Below the pieces are notes generated by a model. It saw only the letters and a list, made by a program, of their open reading frames with translations, was not told the origin of the DNA and ran no database searches. Shown one piece after another: positions 33,593-40,511 of a DNA stretch of 40,511 nucleotides. A program made the position numbers and the translations under genes. This DNA is from Rhodothermus sp. Its GTDB lineage: Bacteria > Bacteroidota > Rhodothermia > Rhodothermales > Rhodothermaceae. Location of the stretch: positions 1 through 40,511 of the forward strand of contig WFPM01000079.1 of NCBI GenBank assembly GCA_015487635.1, given 5' to 3'. The stretch's first letter is position 1, and each line of letters starts with the position of its first letter.

Positions 33593-36334
33593 TCAGCGCA
33601 TCAGAACGACCGGCCGGGTGGCCACCTGTCGGCCGGCCCGAAGTCGGAGCAGGTAGACGCCACTGGCCACCGGATGTCCCAGGGCGTCCCGCCCGTTCCA
33701 GGTCACCCGGTAGGTGCCGGCCGGTTGATATTGGCGCACCAGTGTGGCCACGCGCCGCCCCTGCAGGTCCACCACCTCCAGCGTGACTTCAACGGGCCTG
33801 TCCAACGTATAGACAAGGCGCGTCGTCTGACGAAACGGATTGGGATAAGGTGCCTGGAGCTGGAAGCGTTCGCCGGGCGCTGCGATCGGCTCGGTTGCGG
33901 TCGTAAGAGCCCGGGCTACATAGACGCCATTTCCATGGGTGGCGGCCACCACCAGCCCGTCGGCCTGACGGCTGCGCACCATATCGACCACGACGTTACC
34001 GATCGTGGTCGCTCCTTCCTGCGTCCAGACGGTTGCCATTCCCTCGAGCGCCTCGGTCATGTAGAGGCCGGTGCTGGTGGCCGCAAAATAGAGGGTCCGG
34101 TTGTCCAGCGGCAGGATGTCCACCCAGCGCACCGAAGGACCACTCCCGGAGCCGTCCGGATTTTCCTCCAGATTCCCACTGACGGCCGTCCAAGTCGTGC
34201 CGCCATCTTCGCTATACCAGATGCTGAGGACCTCATAGTTGGAGAACGCCACCAGCACATGATCTCCGTTGCCGGGCTCAACGGCGATGCTGCTCACATA
34301 GGCTCCCTGAGGAAAGTCGGCGCTTGTAATGTCGACCCGGACAGGTGAGTCGGTATGGGCGTCATCCAGGCGAATCAGGGTGCCATCGGCGGTCCCGTAA
34401 TAGACCCGATTGGGCGGATTGTCCGAGACGGCGATGGCCGAGATCGTCTTACCCGGATACATGTCAATGCGGGTCCAGCGCTCGGCTTCCGGAGCGTTGC
34501 TGAAGTCGGGCGTTGCCTGGAGGCTGTCGTTGCGCCAGAGCGAGGCCCCGGCCGGATAATACATGCGCTGTGGATTGTTCGGGTCCAGGACAAAAGGATT
34601 GATGAACAACTGGCCGCTGGCATTCGCCGGATCAATCCGCGTCCATGAGGTCATGTTCAGCTGATCATCCAGCTCTAGACGATAGGTAGTGCCATTCTGC
34701 GAAGAGACGTAGTAGTAGGTTTTTCCACTGCTAATGGCACAGAACGAGCCATCTCCGCTCAGCAGCTCTCGCCAGGCAGCCGTTCCACTGTCGACAAAAG
34801 TCCCCCAGGTGCCATTATCCTGCATGCCCCCGACGAGCACCGGATCGTCGGGCGTGCCCGGATCCAGACAGATGGTATAGAACTGGGTCGTCAGGTATCC
34901 GTTGTTCAGCCAGAACCACGTAACGCTGCTGCTCAGGACATTGTTGGTCCGGGTAATACCGCCATCATGCGCCGAGAGCATTCTGTTGGGATTGGAGGGA
35001 TAAAACGCCACGGCATGCTGATCGGGATGGTGCAGGAGATACCGTTGGTAGGTATCTTTGTGTTTGTATCCGCCAATCCGGGTCAGTGTGGTATCTGTGT
35101 CGCCCATCTGAAGGCGGTACAGGTTGATGTCCCCCAGGATGATGGTGCGCTCATCATCGGGCTTGACGGCCACGACCATGTCGTAACCGCCCTGCGTGTT
35201 GATGCTGCCCGTCAGGCCGCCTTCGTTCGGCAGTAGATGCGATAGATTTTCCCACCGGCCGCCGTCGCCGGAGCCATCGGCCGAGAGGTAGGTGTACTTC
35301 CAGAAACTATGGTCGTTGACCCCGCTGCCCGGCGTATAGGCCAGGACGTATACCGTGTTTTCATTGGAAGGCACGATGCCCAGCACAATGCGCTGATAGT
35401 TGGCCGGCCAGTCGGCCGGCGTGATGTTCACCCAGTTCAGTCCATCCACGGAGCGCCAGATCCCACCCCTTTCGCCCTCGCTACTGAGTGCGGCATACAC
35501 AATCCCGGTTGAAGTGACAGCCACATCGGTGTAGGGAGACCATGGACTTCCTTGACTGATCAGGACGGCCGTCCAGGTTTCGCCCCCGTCCGTGCTGCGA
35601 AAAATTCCGCCGTACGTGGCCGCATATACTTCGTCTTCTGCGAGATTGGAGGGATCGACGGCCAGCCGCCAGACGATGTCGAAAAAGCTTTCAAAGGACT
35701 CCGGTGTGCCGGATACGGTCGAAGCAAGAGGCGCCCAGCTACGTCCTCCATCGGTTGATTTGTAGATCCCATCACCCAGAAAGAAGGCCCCACCTCCCGA
35801 GGCCGAGTTGCCCCGATACTCGCCGGTTCCGAAATACCAGATGTGCGTCTTACCCGGACGCGGGTCCTGAACGACCGTGGTCACACTGTGAATCTGGTCC
35901 GGACGGGTGGTTTTGACCCAGGTCTGCCCGCCATCTTCGGAGCGCCACATGCCGCCCGAGACCCCGCCGGCCAGAATGATGTTTTCGTCCGTGACATCAA
36001 GCGCCAGGGCACGGGTTCGTCCGCCCAGATTATAGGGCCCGCGATGCTCCCAGGCACTCAGGGGCCCCTGCTTGCCGGCAAACGGCGGCCGCACCGGCAA
36101 CGTGGCGGCAAACGCCAGCTCGCGGGCGCGGATGTCCTCGGGGATTCGGTCGGTCGCTGGGTTACGCAACCGCATCCACTCCCAGCGCAATCGCGCGTCG
36201 ATGTCCTCGCCCTCATGAAAAGCCATCGGCATGGCCGGCGGCATCGGTGGCCTGCGCAGCCATCGAGAGCCCAACCAGGCCGCCCCCACGAATAGCAGGC
36301 CGAGCAGGATCAGCAGTCGTCTGGAAGCGCGCAT
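33593..36334 (-). CDS. T9SS-exported BNR/sortilin-like beta-propeller protein
   Basis: The protein has 913 residues. The N-terminal hydrophobic segment (RLLILLGLLFVGAAWLGS) acts as a signal. Many Asp-box (BNR) repeats follow: SEDGGQTW, STDGGRSW, STDGGETW, SVDGLNW, SEDGGTTW, as in sialidase-like and VPS10/sortilin propellers. No sialidase Arg triad or Tyr/Glu pair is evident, so catalysis is doubtful. The last 85 or so residues form a type A T9SS sorting domain: LQAPYPNPFRQTTRLVYTL, VEVVDLQGRRVATLV, GTYRVTWNGRDALGHPVASG, VYLLRLRAG. It should be sent through the type IX system to the surface or medium. It lies 17 bp downstream of the small lipoprotein gene and ends at a strong terminator. Confidence 0.93.
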   Translation of the reverse strand: MRASRRLLILLGLLFVGAAWLGSRWLRRPPMPPAMPMAFHEGEDIDARLRWEWMRLRNPATDRIPEDIRARELAFAATLPVRPPFAGKQGPLSAWEHRGPYNLGGRTRALALDVTDENIILAGGVSGGMWRSEDGGQTWVKTTRPDQIHSVTTVVQDPRPGKTHIWYFGTGEYRGNSASGGGAFFLGDGIYKSTDGGRSWAPLASTVSGTPESFESFFDIVWRLAVDPSNLAEDEVYAATYGGIFRSTDGGETWTAVLISQGSPWSPYTDVAVTSTGIVYAALSSEGERGGIWRSVDGLNWVNITPADWPANYQRIVLGIVPSNENTVYVLAYTPGSGVNDHSFWKYTYLSADGSGDGGRWENLSHLLPNEGGLTGSINTQGGYDMVVAVKPDDERTIILGDINLYRLQMGDTDTTLTRIGGYKHKDTYQRYLLHHPDQHAVAFYPSNPNRMLSAHDGGITRTNNVLSSSVTWFWLNNGYLTTQFYTICLDPGTPDDPVLVGGMQDNGTWGTFVDSGTAAWRELLSGDGSFCAISSGKTYYYVSSQNGTTYRLELDDQLNMTSWTRIDPANASGQLFINPFVLDPNNPQRMYYPAGASLWRNDSLQATPDFSNAPEAERWTRIDMYPGKTISAIAVSDNPPNRVYYGTADGTLIRLDDAHTDSPVRVDITSADFPQGAYVSSIAVEPGNGDHVLVAFSNYEVLSIWYSEDGGTTWTAVSGNLEENPDGSGSGPSVRWVDILPLDNRTLYFAATSTGLYMTEALEGMATVWTQEGATTIGNVVVDMVRSRQADGLVVAATHGNGVYVARALTTATEPIAAPGERFQLQAPYPNPFRQTTRLVYTLDRPVEVTLEVVDLQGRRVATLVRQYQPAGTYRVTWNGRDALGHPVASGVYLLRLRAGRQVATRPVVLMR

Positions 36335-36351
36335 CGGTCTATCCGCAAATT

Positions 36352-36825
36352 TTAGTGACCGGCATTCGACGGTAGTTTCTCATAGCGATAGATGCGAAAC
36401 GACAGGGCGGATTTTCCGGGAGAGGGCCCCTGCACCTCAACATCTGCCCGGAACCGATCGCCCTCCTGAAGACCGGGCAGGTCAACCTGCAGGTCAGGAC
36501 GTGCTTCCCGGGTTGGATGCAGCGTAAAAGGAAAATGCATCCGTACCTGCTGCCCGGCCGCAAGCGCCGCTGTTACTCCACTCCCGTAACCCAGTACCGA
36601 ATCGATACGGACCTGCGCATCACAGGCAAACTGATCGCAGGGTGAAGCCGTTGAACCGGAAGGCGCCAGTACCCGAACAACGGTACCGACAATCCGAATG
36701 TGACCGGGCGGAATTGGCGTTTCCGGAAGCGGAGACGGCCTCTGATCCTCTCGAGACTGGGTGTGCTTACAGCCCAATCCGATGAGCAGTATAAGCAATA
36801 GAAGGGCTCGCGTCATGAGATGCAT
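36352..36825 (-). CDS. Small lipoprotein, function unknown
   Basis: The protein has 157 residues with MTRALLLLILLIGLGC and a lipobox Cys (19 counting from the ATG at 36825). I prefer the start at 36825 because A-rich sequence lies directly before it, as in Bacteroidota leaders; an ATG at 36816 also works. The mature part is a single small beta-rich domain (IRIVGTVVRVLAP, AQVRIDSVLGYG, QQVRMHFPF, SALSFRIYRYEKL) with two Cys (CDQFAC) that may form a disulfide. This is reminiscent of OB-fold-like small lipoproteins, but I do not recognise a family. It lies 17 bp upstream of the T9SS propeller gene, so the two are probably co-transcribed. Confidence 0.75.
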   Translation of the reverse strand: MHLMTRALLLLILLIGLGCKHTQSREDQRPSPLPETPIPPGHIRIVGTVVRVLAPSGSTASPCDQFACDAQVRIDSVLGYGSGVTAALAAGQQVRMHFPFTLHPTREARPDLQVDLPGLQEGDRFRADVEVQGPSPGKSALSFRIYRYEKLPSNAGH

Positions 36826-37615
36826 TCTTTTTTATTTTTGAAGTTTTTAAAATTTACACCAGAACGTTCAGGATTTCAACCCGCCTCTGCCGGTTCGGAC
36901 TTATCCGTCCATCTTCTTACCAGCAGCGAATACGCATCAAAGAGCGCTTTCTCCACCAGAAAACGAGACAACCGCCCCGTGCCGGACAAGCACTTCCTGG
37001 ATCTTCCGAAGCGCCTGGCAGAACTTACCCAAATGCCACGGCTCGTTTAAAACCGTGCCCTATCGGCCCGGTCCCTTTAACCGCCTGCCGGCGCAACGAG
37101 GTTAAGCCTGAACGTAAAGGGCCCGCGCAATTCCACGACGTGGACTGCCGAGGCGATGCCTGCTCGCGCTTTGAAGGCAGCACCCGGGGTAACGCATAGC
37201 AGACGACCGAACGCACAGCACGGCTCTATGATGAAGTTGCACCTGATCGGACGGAACCACGCCCCAGGCCCGTTCACTGTGAGCAGGTGTCGGTGCTGAA
37301 TCCGCAATGCGATGATTTTGAAGAAGCAGACGTGAAGGGATGGCGGCGGCCGCGTTTTAAGGGGACGCTTCATGCAGGGAGAAATGCCGTCGGCGCATCG
37401 GCACCTGACGCAGCACTCTGAGAAGACGACCGGGCGTTCGCTCGCAATGGCCCGGCGGGCCTTTAGGCGGCTACCTCCATCGTCTGTTTTACCCCCAAGA
37501 GCTTCACCATTAATTCACCTTTCAGATCAAGATTTGCCCAATCAGTTGCATCGGCTGCTTCTGTCCTTTACTTTGGGGGCGTTACTTTCAGCCGTGTCAC
37601 AACCCGCACATACCC
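36826..37615. other. 790-bp non-coding stretch before bpsA
   Basis: The left end is A/T-rich and holds the promoter of the minus-strand lipoprotein. CCCTTTA (37073-37079) pairs with TAAAGGG (37115-37121), and inside it TTAACC (37077-37082) with GGTTAA (37100-37105), so the middle is palindrome-rich. A + strand frame from about 37017 to 37420, broken by one TAG at 37197-37199, gives a protein-like but unrecognised stretch (VSVLNPQCDDFEEADVKGW). Its start, family and ribosome-binding site are all missing, so I do not call a gene. The bpsA promoter must lie near 37500-37615. Confidence 0.5.
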
Positions 37616-38692
37616 ATGACGGCCCAAGAAGCTGTCGAACATCTTTCTCGCCTGCTCAAGCAAACCCGCGAGCAGGTGCCGGTGCCCTTTACCGAGCGTG
37701 ATGCCGAGCGCGCGCTGGCGGCCCTGCTGTCCACCGACAACCTGTGGGAGGCAATCCGACTGAGCCGCGTGCCGCTGCGGGCGCTCAGTACGTTCTGGCA
37801 CCGGCTCATTGCGGAAGGACTGCTGGAAGCCCGCGACGGAGCACTGCGCCTGACCGCAAACGGCCAGGCCCTGGCACAGGCCCTGGGCGTGGCGCCCGTA
37901 CGTGAGGCGACCTGCGCACACTGCGAGGGCCGCGGCGTCGACTGGCGCACGCTGCCCGAAAGCGTCGTCGAACGCTTCATGGAAATCTGCCGACATCGGC
38001 CCGAAGCCATTCAGGCCTACGACCAGGGGTTCGTCACCGAAGCCACCACGCTCTCGCGCATCGCATTCGCCTGGCACCGGGGCGATCTGGAAGGCAAAAC
38101 GATCATCGTCCTCGGCGACGACGACCTGATGAGCATTGCCGCAGCGCTGACCGGTGCCCCGGCCCGCATCCTGGCCGTCGACATCGACGAGCGGCTGATT
38201 CAGTTCATCAACGAGGTGGCCCGCCGCGAAGGGCTTGAACGGCTCGAGGCGGTCCGCTACGACCTGCGTGAGCCGTTGCCTTCTTCTTGGCTTCGGGCGT
38301 TCGATACGTTCATGACCGACCCGACCGAAAGCTTCCGGGGCTTCAAGACAACGATCGAACGCGGCTTGCTGGCGCTACGAGGGCCGGGATGTGCAGGCTA
38401 CTTCGGACTAACACACGTGGAATCGAGCTACGAGAAGTGGGCCCGGATTCAGCGCTTCCTGCTCGACAGCGGCGCCGTGCTCACCGACCTGATCGACAAC
38501 TTCAGCGCCTACGTTAACTGGGGTTACATCGAGTCGATGCGTTCGTGGAAATGGCTGCCCACCCACCGCCTGCCCGAGCGGCCCTGGTACTACTCGGCGC
38601 TGCACCGCATCGAGCTGCTGCGCCTACCCGAGCTGGATAACACGGCCGTCGCGGGCGACATCTTCAGCGACGAAGAAGCAGCCACCACCTAA
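37616..38692 (+). CDS. bpsA: N4-bis(aminopropyl)spermidine synthase (branched-chain polyamine synthase)
   Basis: The protein has 358 residues. The N-terminal part (about 1-95) is a winged-helix-like domain (LSRVPLRALSTFWHRLIAEGLLE), followed by a Cys pair (CAHC, 100-103). The catalytic half has the aminopropyltransferase core of BpsA: IIVLGDDDLMSIAAALTG with the acidic cluster 168-170, ILAVDIDERLIQFINEVA for the decarboxy-SAM site, and DPTESFRGFK (235-244). BpsA adds two aminopropyl groups from decarboxylated SAM to the N4 of spermidine. Branched polyamines stabilise nucleic acids at high temperature, and the enzyme is known only from thermophilic archaea and bacteria. The two genes after it belong to families that are also thermophile-restricted. 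Confidence 0.92.
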   Translation: MTAQEAVEHLSRLLKQTREQVPVPFTERDAERALAALLSTDNLWEAIRLSRVPLRALSTFWHRLIAEGLLEARDGALRLTANGQALAQALGVAPVREATCAHCEGRGVDWRTLPESVVERFMEICRHRPEAIQAYDQGFVTEATTLSRIAFAWHRGDLEGKTIIVLGDDDLMSIAAALTGAPARILAVDIDERLIQFINEVARREGLERLEAVRYDLREPLPSSWLRAFDTFMTDPTESFRGFKTTIERGLLALRGPGCAGYFGLTHVESSYEKWARIQRFLLDSGAVLTDLIDNFSAYVNWGYIESMRSWKWLPTHRLPERPWYYSALHRIELLRLPELDNTAVAGDIFSDEEAATT

Positions 38693-38747
38693 CGTATTAC
38701 TAAGCCATTACATAGACGCCGAAGCCATTTTTCCGCGGCGACGTTTG

Positions 38748-38781
38748 AGCTACCGGTTGCAGCACAGCCGGTAGCTTTTTT
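38748..38781 (+). terminator. U-tailed hairpin that touches the KaiC-like start codon
   Basis: AGCTACCGG (38748-38756) pairs perfectly with CCGGTAGCT (38768-38776) around an 11-base loop and is followed by six T. The T run ends at 38781 and the ATG begins at 38782. On the + strand it has the form of an intrinsic terminator for bpsA, but its position makes it equally likely to be an attenuator or a hairpin controlling initiation of the next gene. Confidence 0.8.
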
Positions 38782-39687
38782 ATGGCCGGATCTGCCTCGC
38801 GTGAAGCCGGACCGCTGGTCGAAGCGGTCGTGTCGCTGCGGCACGCGGCCGCCGCCGCGCCGCATCTAGAAGGCGTCCCGACGGGCGTCGAGGGTCTGGA
38901 CGAACTGTTCTTCACCACGACCTGGCAGGACGGCCGTCCGGTGCGCAAGTCGCTGGGCGGAATTCCCCGCTATGCCGTTTTGCAGGTGACCGGGGTCGCC
39001 GACACAGGGAAGAGCCTGCTCGTGGAGCAGTTCGCCGTCGAGCAGGCGCGGCGCGGGCAGGTGTGCCTGTTCCTGACCACCGAAAGCCCGGCGCCGTTCG
39101 TGGCGATGGGCCTGCGCGCGCGGGCGGCCGCCATGGGTGCCGACTGGCATGCCCTCGAAGATCGCATTGTGCTGGTCGATGCGGCCACGTACACGCTCCT
39201 GGCCCAGGATCTGCCCACGCTCTTCAACACGCTGGCACACGCCATCAAGACCTATCACGTGCAGGCCGTGGTGATCGACTCGATCACCGGGCTCTACGAA
39301 GCGCGCGAGATGCTGGCCCGCGACGTGGTGCGTCCGATCTTCACGTTTCTCAAAAAATGGCACCAGACCGCGCTGCTCGTCTCCCAGAAGCGCAGCGGCC
39401 ACGAGCTGCTCACGGCCGAAGCGGCCGGCGGCTATGCGGTAGGGCACATCCTCGACGGCACACTGGTGCTGGCCAAGCAACCGATCACCAGCGCTCAGCA
39501 GGCCCGCCTCTACCGCATGCCCATCGGCGAGACAGTCCGGCTCTTCCGCATCGACGGCTGCCGGCTGTGCGGGCACGACACCAGTACGCACCTGCTGGAA
39601 ATCACCCCGGCGGGGCTGGTCCGCATCGGCCCCGCTCTCCAGACGTTGCATCAGGCGTCTTCCGTCGAACCAACCTACCAGACGTAG
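38782..39687 (+). CDS. KaiC-domain RecA-like ATPase of the thermophile-specific family
   Basis: The protein has 301 residues in a single RecA/KaiC-type ATPase domain: PTGVEGLDELFF at the entry, Walker A GVADTGKS (71-78), LFLTTESPAP, and Walker B AVVIDSITGLYE (Asp166). The C-terminus has a possible metal motif CRLCGH (Cys260, Cys263, His265). The order and motifs match a KaiC-related family which, as I recall, occurs almost only in thermophiles beside a small HTH protein, as here. The ATG at 38782 abuts a terminator-like hairpin, and a GTG at 38830 is an alternative start. The next gene starts 2 bp after its stop. Its role is unknown; regulation or signal transduction is the usual suggestion. 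Confidence 0.88.
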   Translation: MAGSASREAGPLVEAVVSLRHAAAAAPHLEGVPTGVEGLDELFFTTTWQDGRPVRKSLGGIPRYAVLQVTGVADTGKSLLVEQFAVEQARRGQVCLFLTTESPAPFVAMGLRARAAAMGADWHALEDRIVLVDAATYTLLAQDLPTLFNTLAHAIKTYHVQAVVIDSITGLYEAREMLARDVVRPIFTFLKKWHQTALLVSQKRSGHELLTAEAAGGYAVGHILDGTLVLAKQPITSAQQARLYRMPIGETVRLFRIDGCRLCGHDTSTHLLEITPAGLVRIGPALQTLHQASSVEPTYQT

Positions 39688-39689
39688 CC

Positions 39690-40061
39690 ATGCCGGTCGA
39701 AATCACCCCCCAACCGGTCGATCTGGATCAGCGGGCGCTGCAGGTTTTCCTGAAAGCCATCGAACTGGCAGGCGGCCCGCGGGGCCTGCTTGAACGCAAA
39801 CGCCTGACCTGGCTGCCCAGCCTGATGGAGGCCGCCTATGCCGTCGTACTCGAAGCCGAACATCACCGCTCGGCCGACGAAATCGCCCGCTTCCTCGGCC
39901 TTTCGACGGCTGCCACACGTAACCTGCTCCGCGCCTCAACCGAAGCGGTCAGAGAGCGGCTGGAGCAGGAAGAACCCTCGGAACGCAACGTGCACATTGC
40001 CGGCGGCCTGGCCCGCCTGGCCTACGAAGCACTCCAGCGCGAAACGGCGCAGGCGGGCTGA
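39690..40061 (+). CDS. Near-KaiC HTH-domain partner protein
   Basis: The protein has 123 residues. The middle has a helix-turn-helix-like segment (SADEIARFLGLSTAATRNLLRA), preceded by a helical LERKRLTWLPSLMEAAYAVVLEAE and followed by an acidic helical tail. It matches the layout of the small near-KaiC regulatory proteins that accompany this KaiC-like family. It starts 2 bp after the ATPase stop, so the pair is translationally coupled. The likely role is DNA binding or transmission of the state of the ATPase. No cofactor motif is seen. Confidence 0.82.
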   Translation: MPVEITPQPVDLDQRALQVFLKAIELAGGPRGLLERKRLTWLPSLMEAAYAVVLEAEHHRSADEIARFLGLSTAATRNLLRASTEAVRERLEQEEPSERNVHIAGGLARLAYEALQRETAQAG

Positions 40062-40094
40062 AGCGGCACGGGCCGGATACGACGGCCCGTGCCC

Positions 40095-40511
40095 TCAGGC
40101 CAGCCACCGGACAAAAGAGGCCAGCCCGGCCGACACACCGATGATCAGCATCGTGTAAAGCAACAGGCCGATGTACAGTCGACGGTGTGCGCGTAGCTCC
40201 TCCCGAATGCCAAGTTGAAACGGCCTTGCCGTCGCCGTTCGGCTCCGAAATAGCGCGGCCACGGCAAGCGTGGCCAGGCATCCGGTTGCATTCCACCACA
40301 GCCAGGACACCTCGGCCTCAAAGCGGAGCCAGAGCACCAGGTTGACGCCCACGCCAGCCAGCAATCCGGCAATCACGCCGACGCCGGTAGCCCGTCGGCT
40401 CAGGATCGCCAGTAGGAAGGCGGCCAGAATGGGGCCGTAGAAAACCGAGCCGATCTTGTTGATCCCCTCGATGACGGTCGGCGCCACGCCACCCGCCAGG
40501 AAGGCGAATCC
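40095..40511 (-). CDS. Sodium:solute symporter (SSS family), C-terminal part, truncated by the window edge
   Basis: 139 codons run to the edge of the window. INKIGSVFYGPILAAFLLAI, then LSRRATGVGVIAGLLAGVGVN, is the highly conserved late part of SSS/SLC5 transporters, followed by two or three membrane helices (LYIGLLLYTMLIIGVSAGLASF). The frame stays open to 40511 with no start in view; a GTG at 40487 is internal. The substrate (sugar, amino acid or other) cannot be told from this part. It converges on the near-KaiC gene, with 33 bp between their stops. Confidence 0.9.
   Translation of the reverse strand, partial: GFAFLAGGVAPTVIEGINKIGSVFYGPILAAFLLAILSRRATGVGVIAGLLAGVGVNLVLWLRFEAEVSWLWWNATGCLATLAVAALFRSRTATARPFQLGIREELRAHRRLYIGLLLYTMLIIGVSAGLASFVRWLA

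Overview
The window looks like chromosome from a GC-rich, thermophilic member of the Bacteroidota side of the tree, most likely Rhodothermus marinus or a close relative. This is inferred from four things: a type IX secretion (T9SS) C-terminal sorting domain, a TANFOR-type surface protein, a beta-mannoside phosphorylase operon, and genes found only in thermophiles (BpsA, and a KaiC-like ATPase with its usual partner). No database was searched.

Layout. 1-688: non-coding, with a 306-bp MITE-like element and a terminator-like leader hairpin. 689-12465 (+): a three-gene cell-surface operon of an outer-membrane barrel, a 2666-residue TANFOR/FnIII giant and a multi-FnIII protein, spaced 15 and 11 bp apart. 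12482-20306 (-): a LacI regulator, a LacI-type operator, then a six-gene operon: solute-binding lipoprotein, two CUT1 permeases, an alpha-helical lipoprotein, a GH130 phosphorylase and an MsmK/UgpC-type ATPase. It reads as import and phosphorolysis of beta-mannosides. 20695-24678: a YbbA/YbbP-type ABC system (-) divergent from a TesA-type esterase (+), the same neighbourhood as in E. coli. 24730-25072: a collapsed outer-membrane protein gene. 25076-30653: a beta-propeller-like lipoprotein, a nitrilase, the MsrP-MsrQ methionine-sulfoxide repair pair and an amidase lipoprotein. 30654-31175: degenerate DNA with an AbrB-like antitoxin relic. 31176-33476 (-): tdh-kbl, threonine to glycine plus acetyl-CoA. 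33593-36825 (-): a small lipoprotein and a T9SS-exported BNR propeller. 36826-37615: non-coding. 37616-40061 (+): BpsA (branched polyamine synthesis), a KaiC-like ATPase and a small HTH partner. 40095 to the right edge (-): a truncated sodium:solute symporter.

The two best candidates for an undescribed system are the right-end module (BpsA, a U-tailed hairpin touching the next start codon, KaiC-like ATPase, near-KaiC HTH protein) and the left-end 11.8-kb surface operon. Other points worth a look are the non-autonomous repeat elements, the LacI operators, the unknown lipoprotein inside the mannoside operon and the two gene relics.
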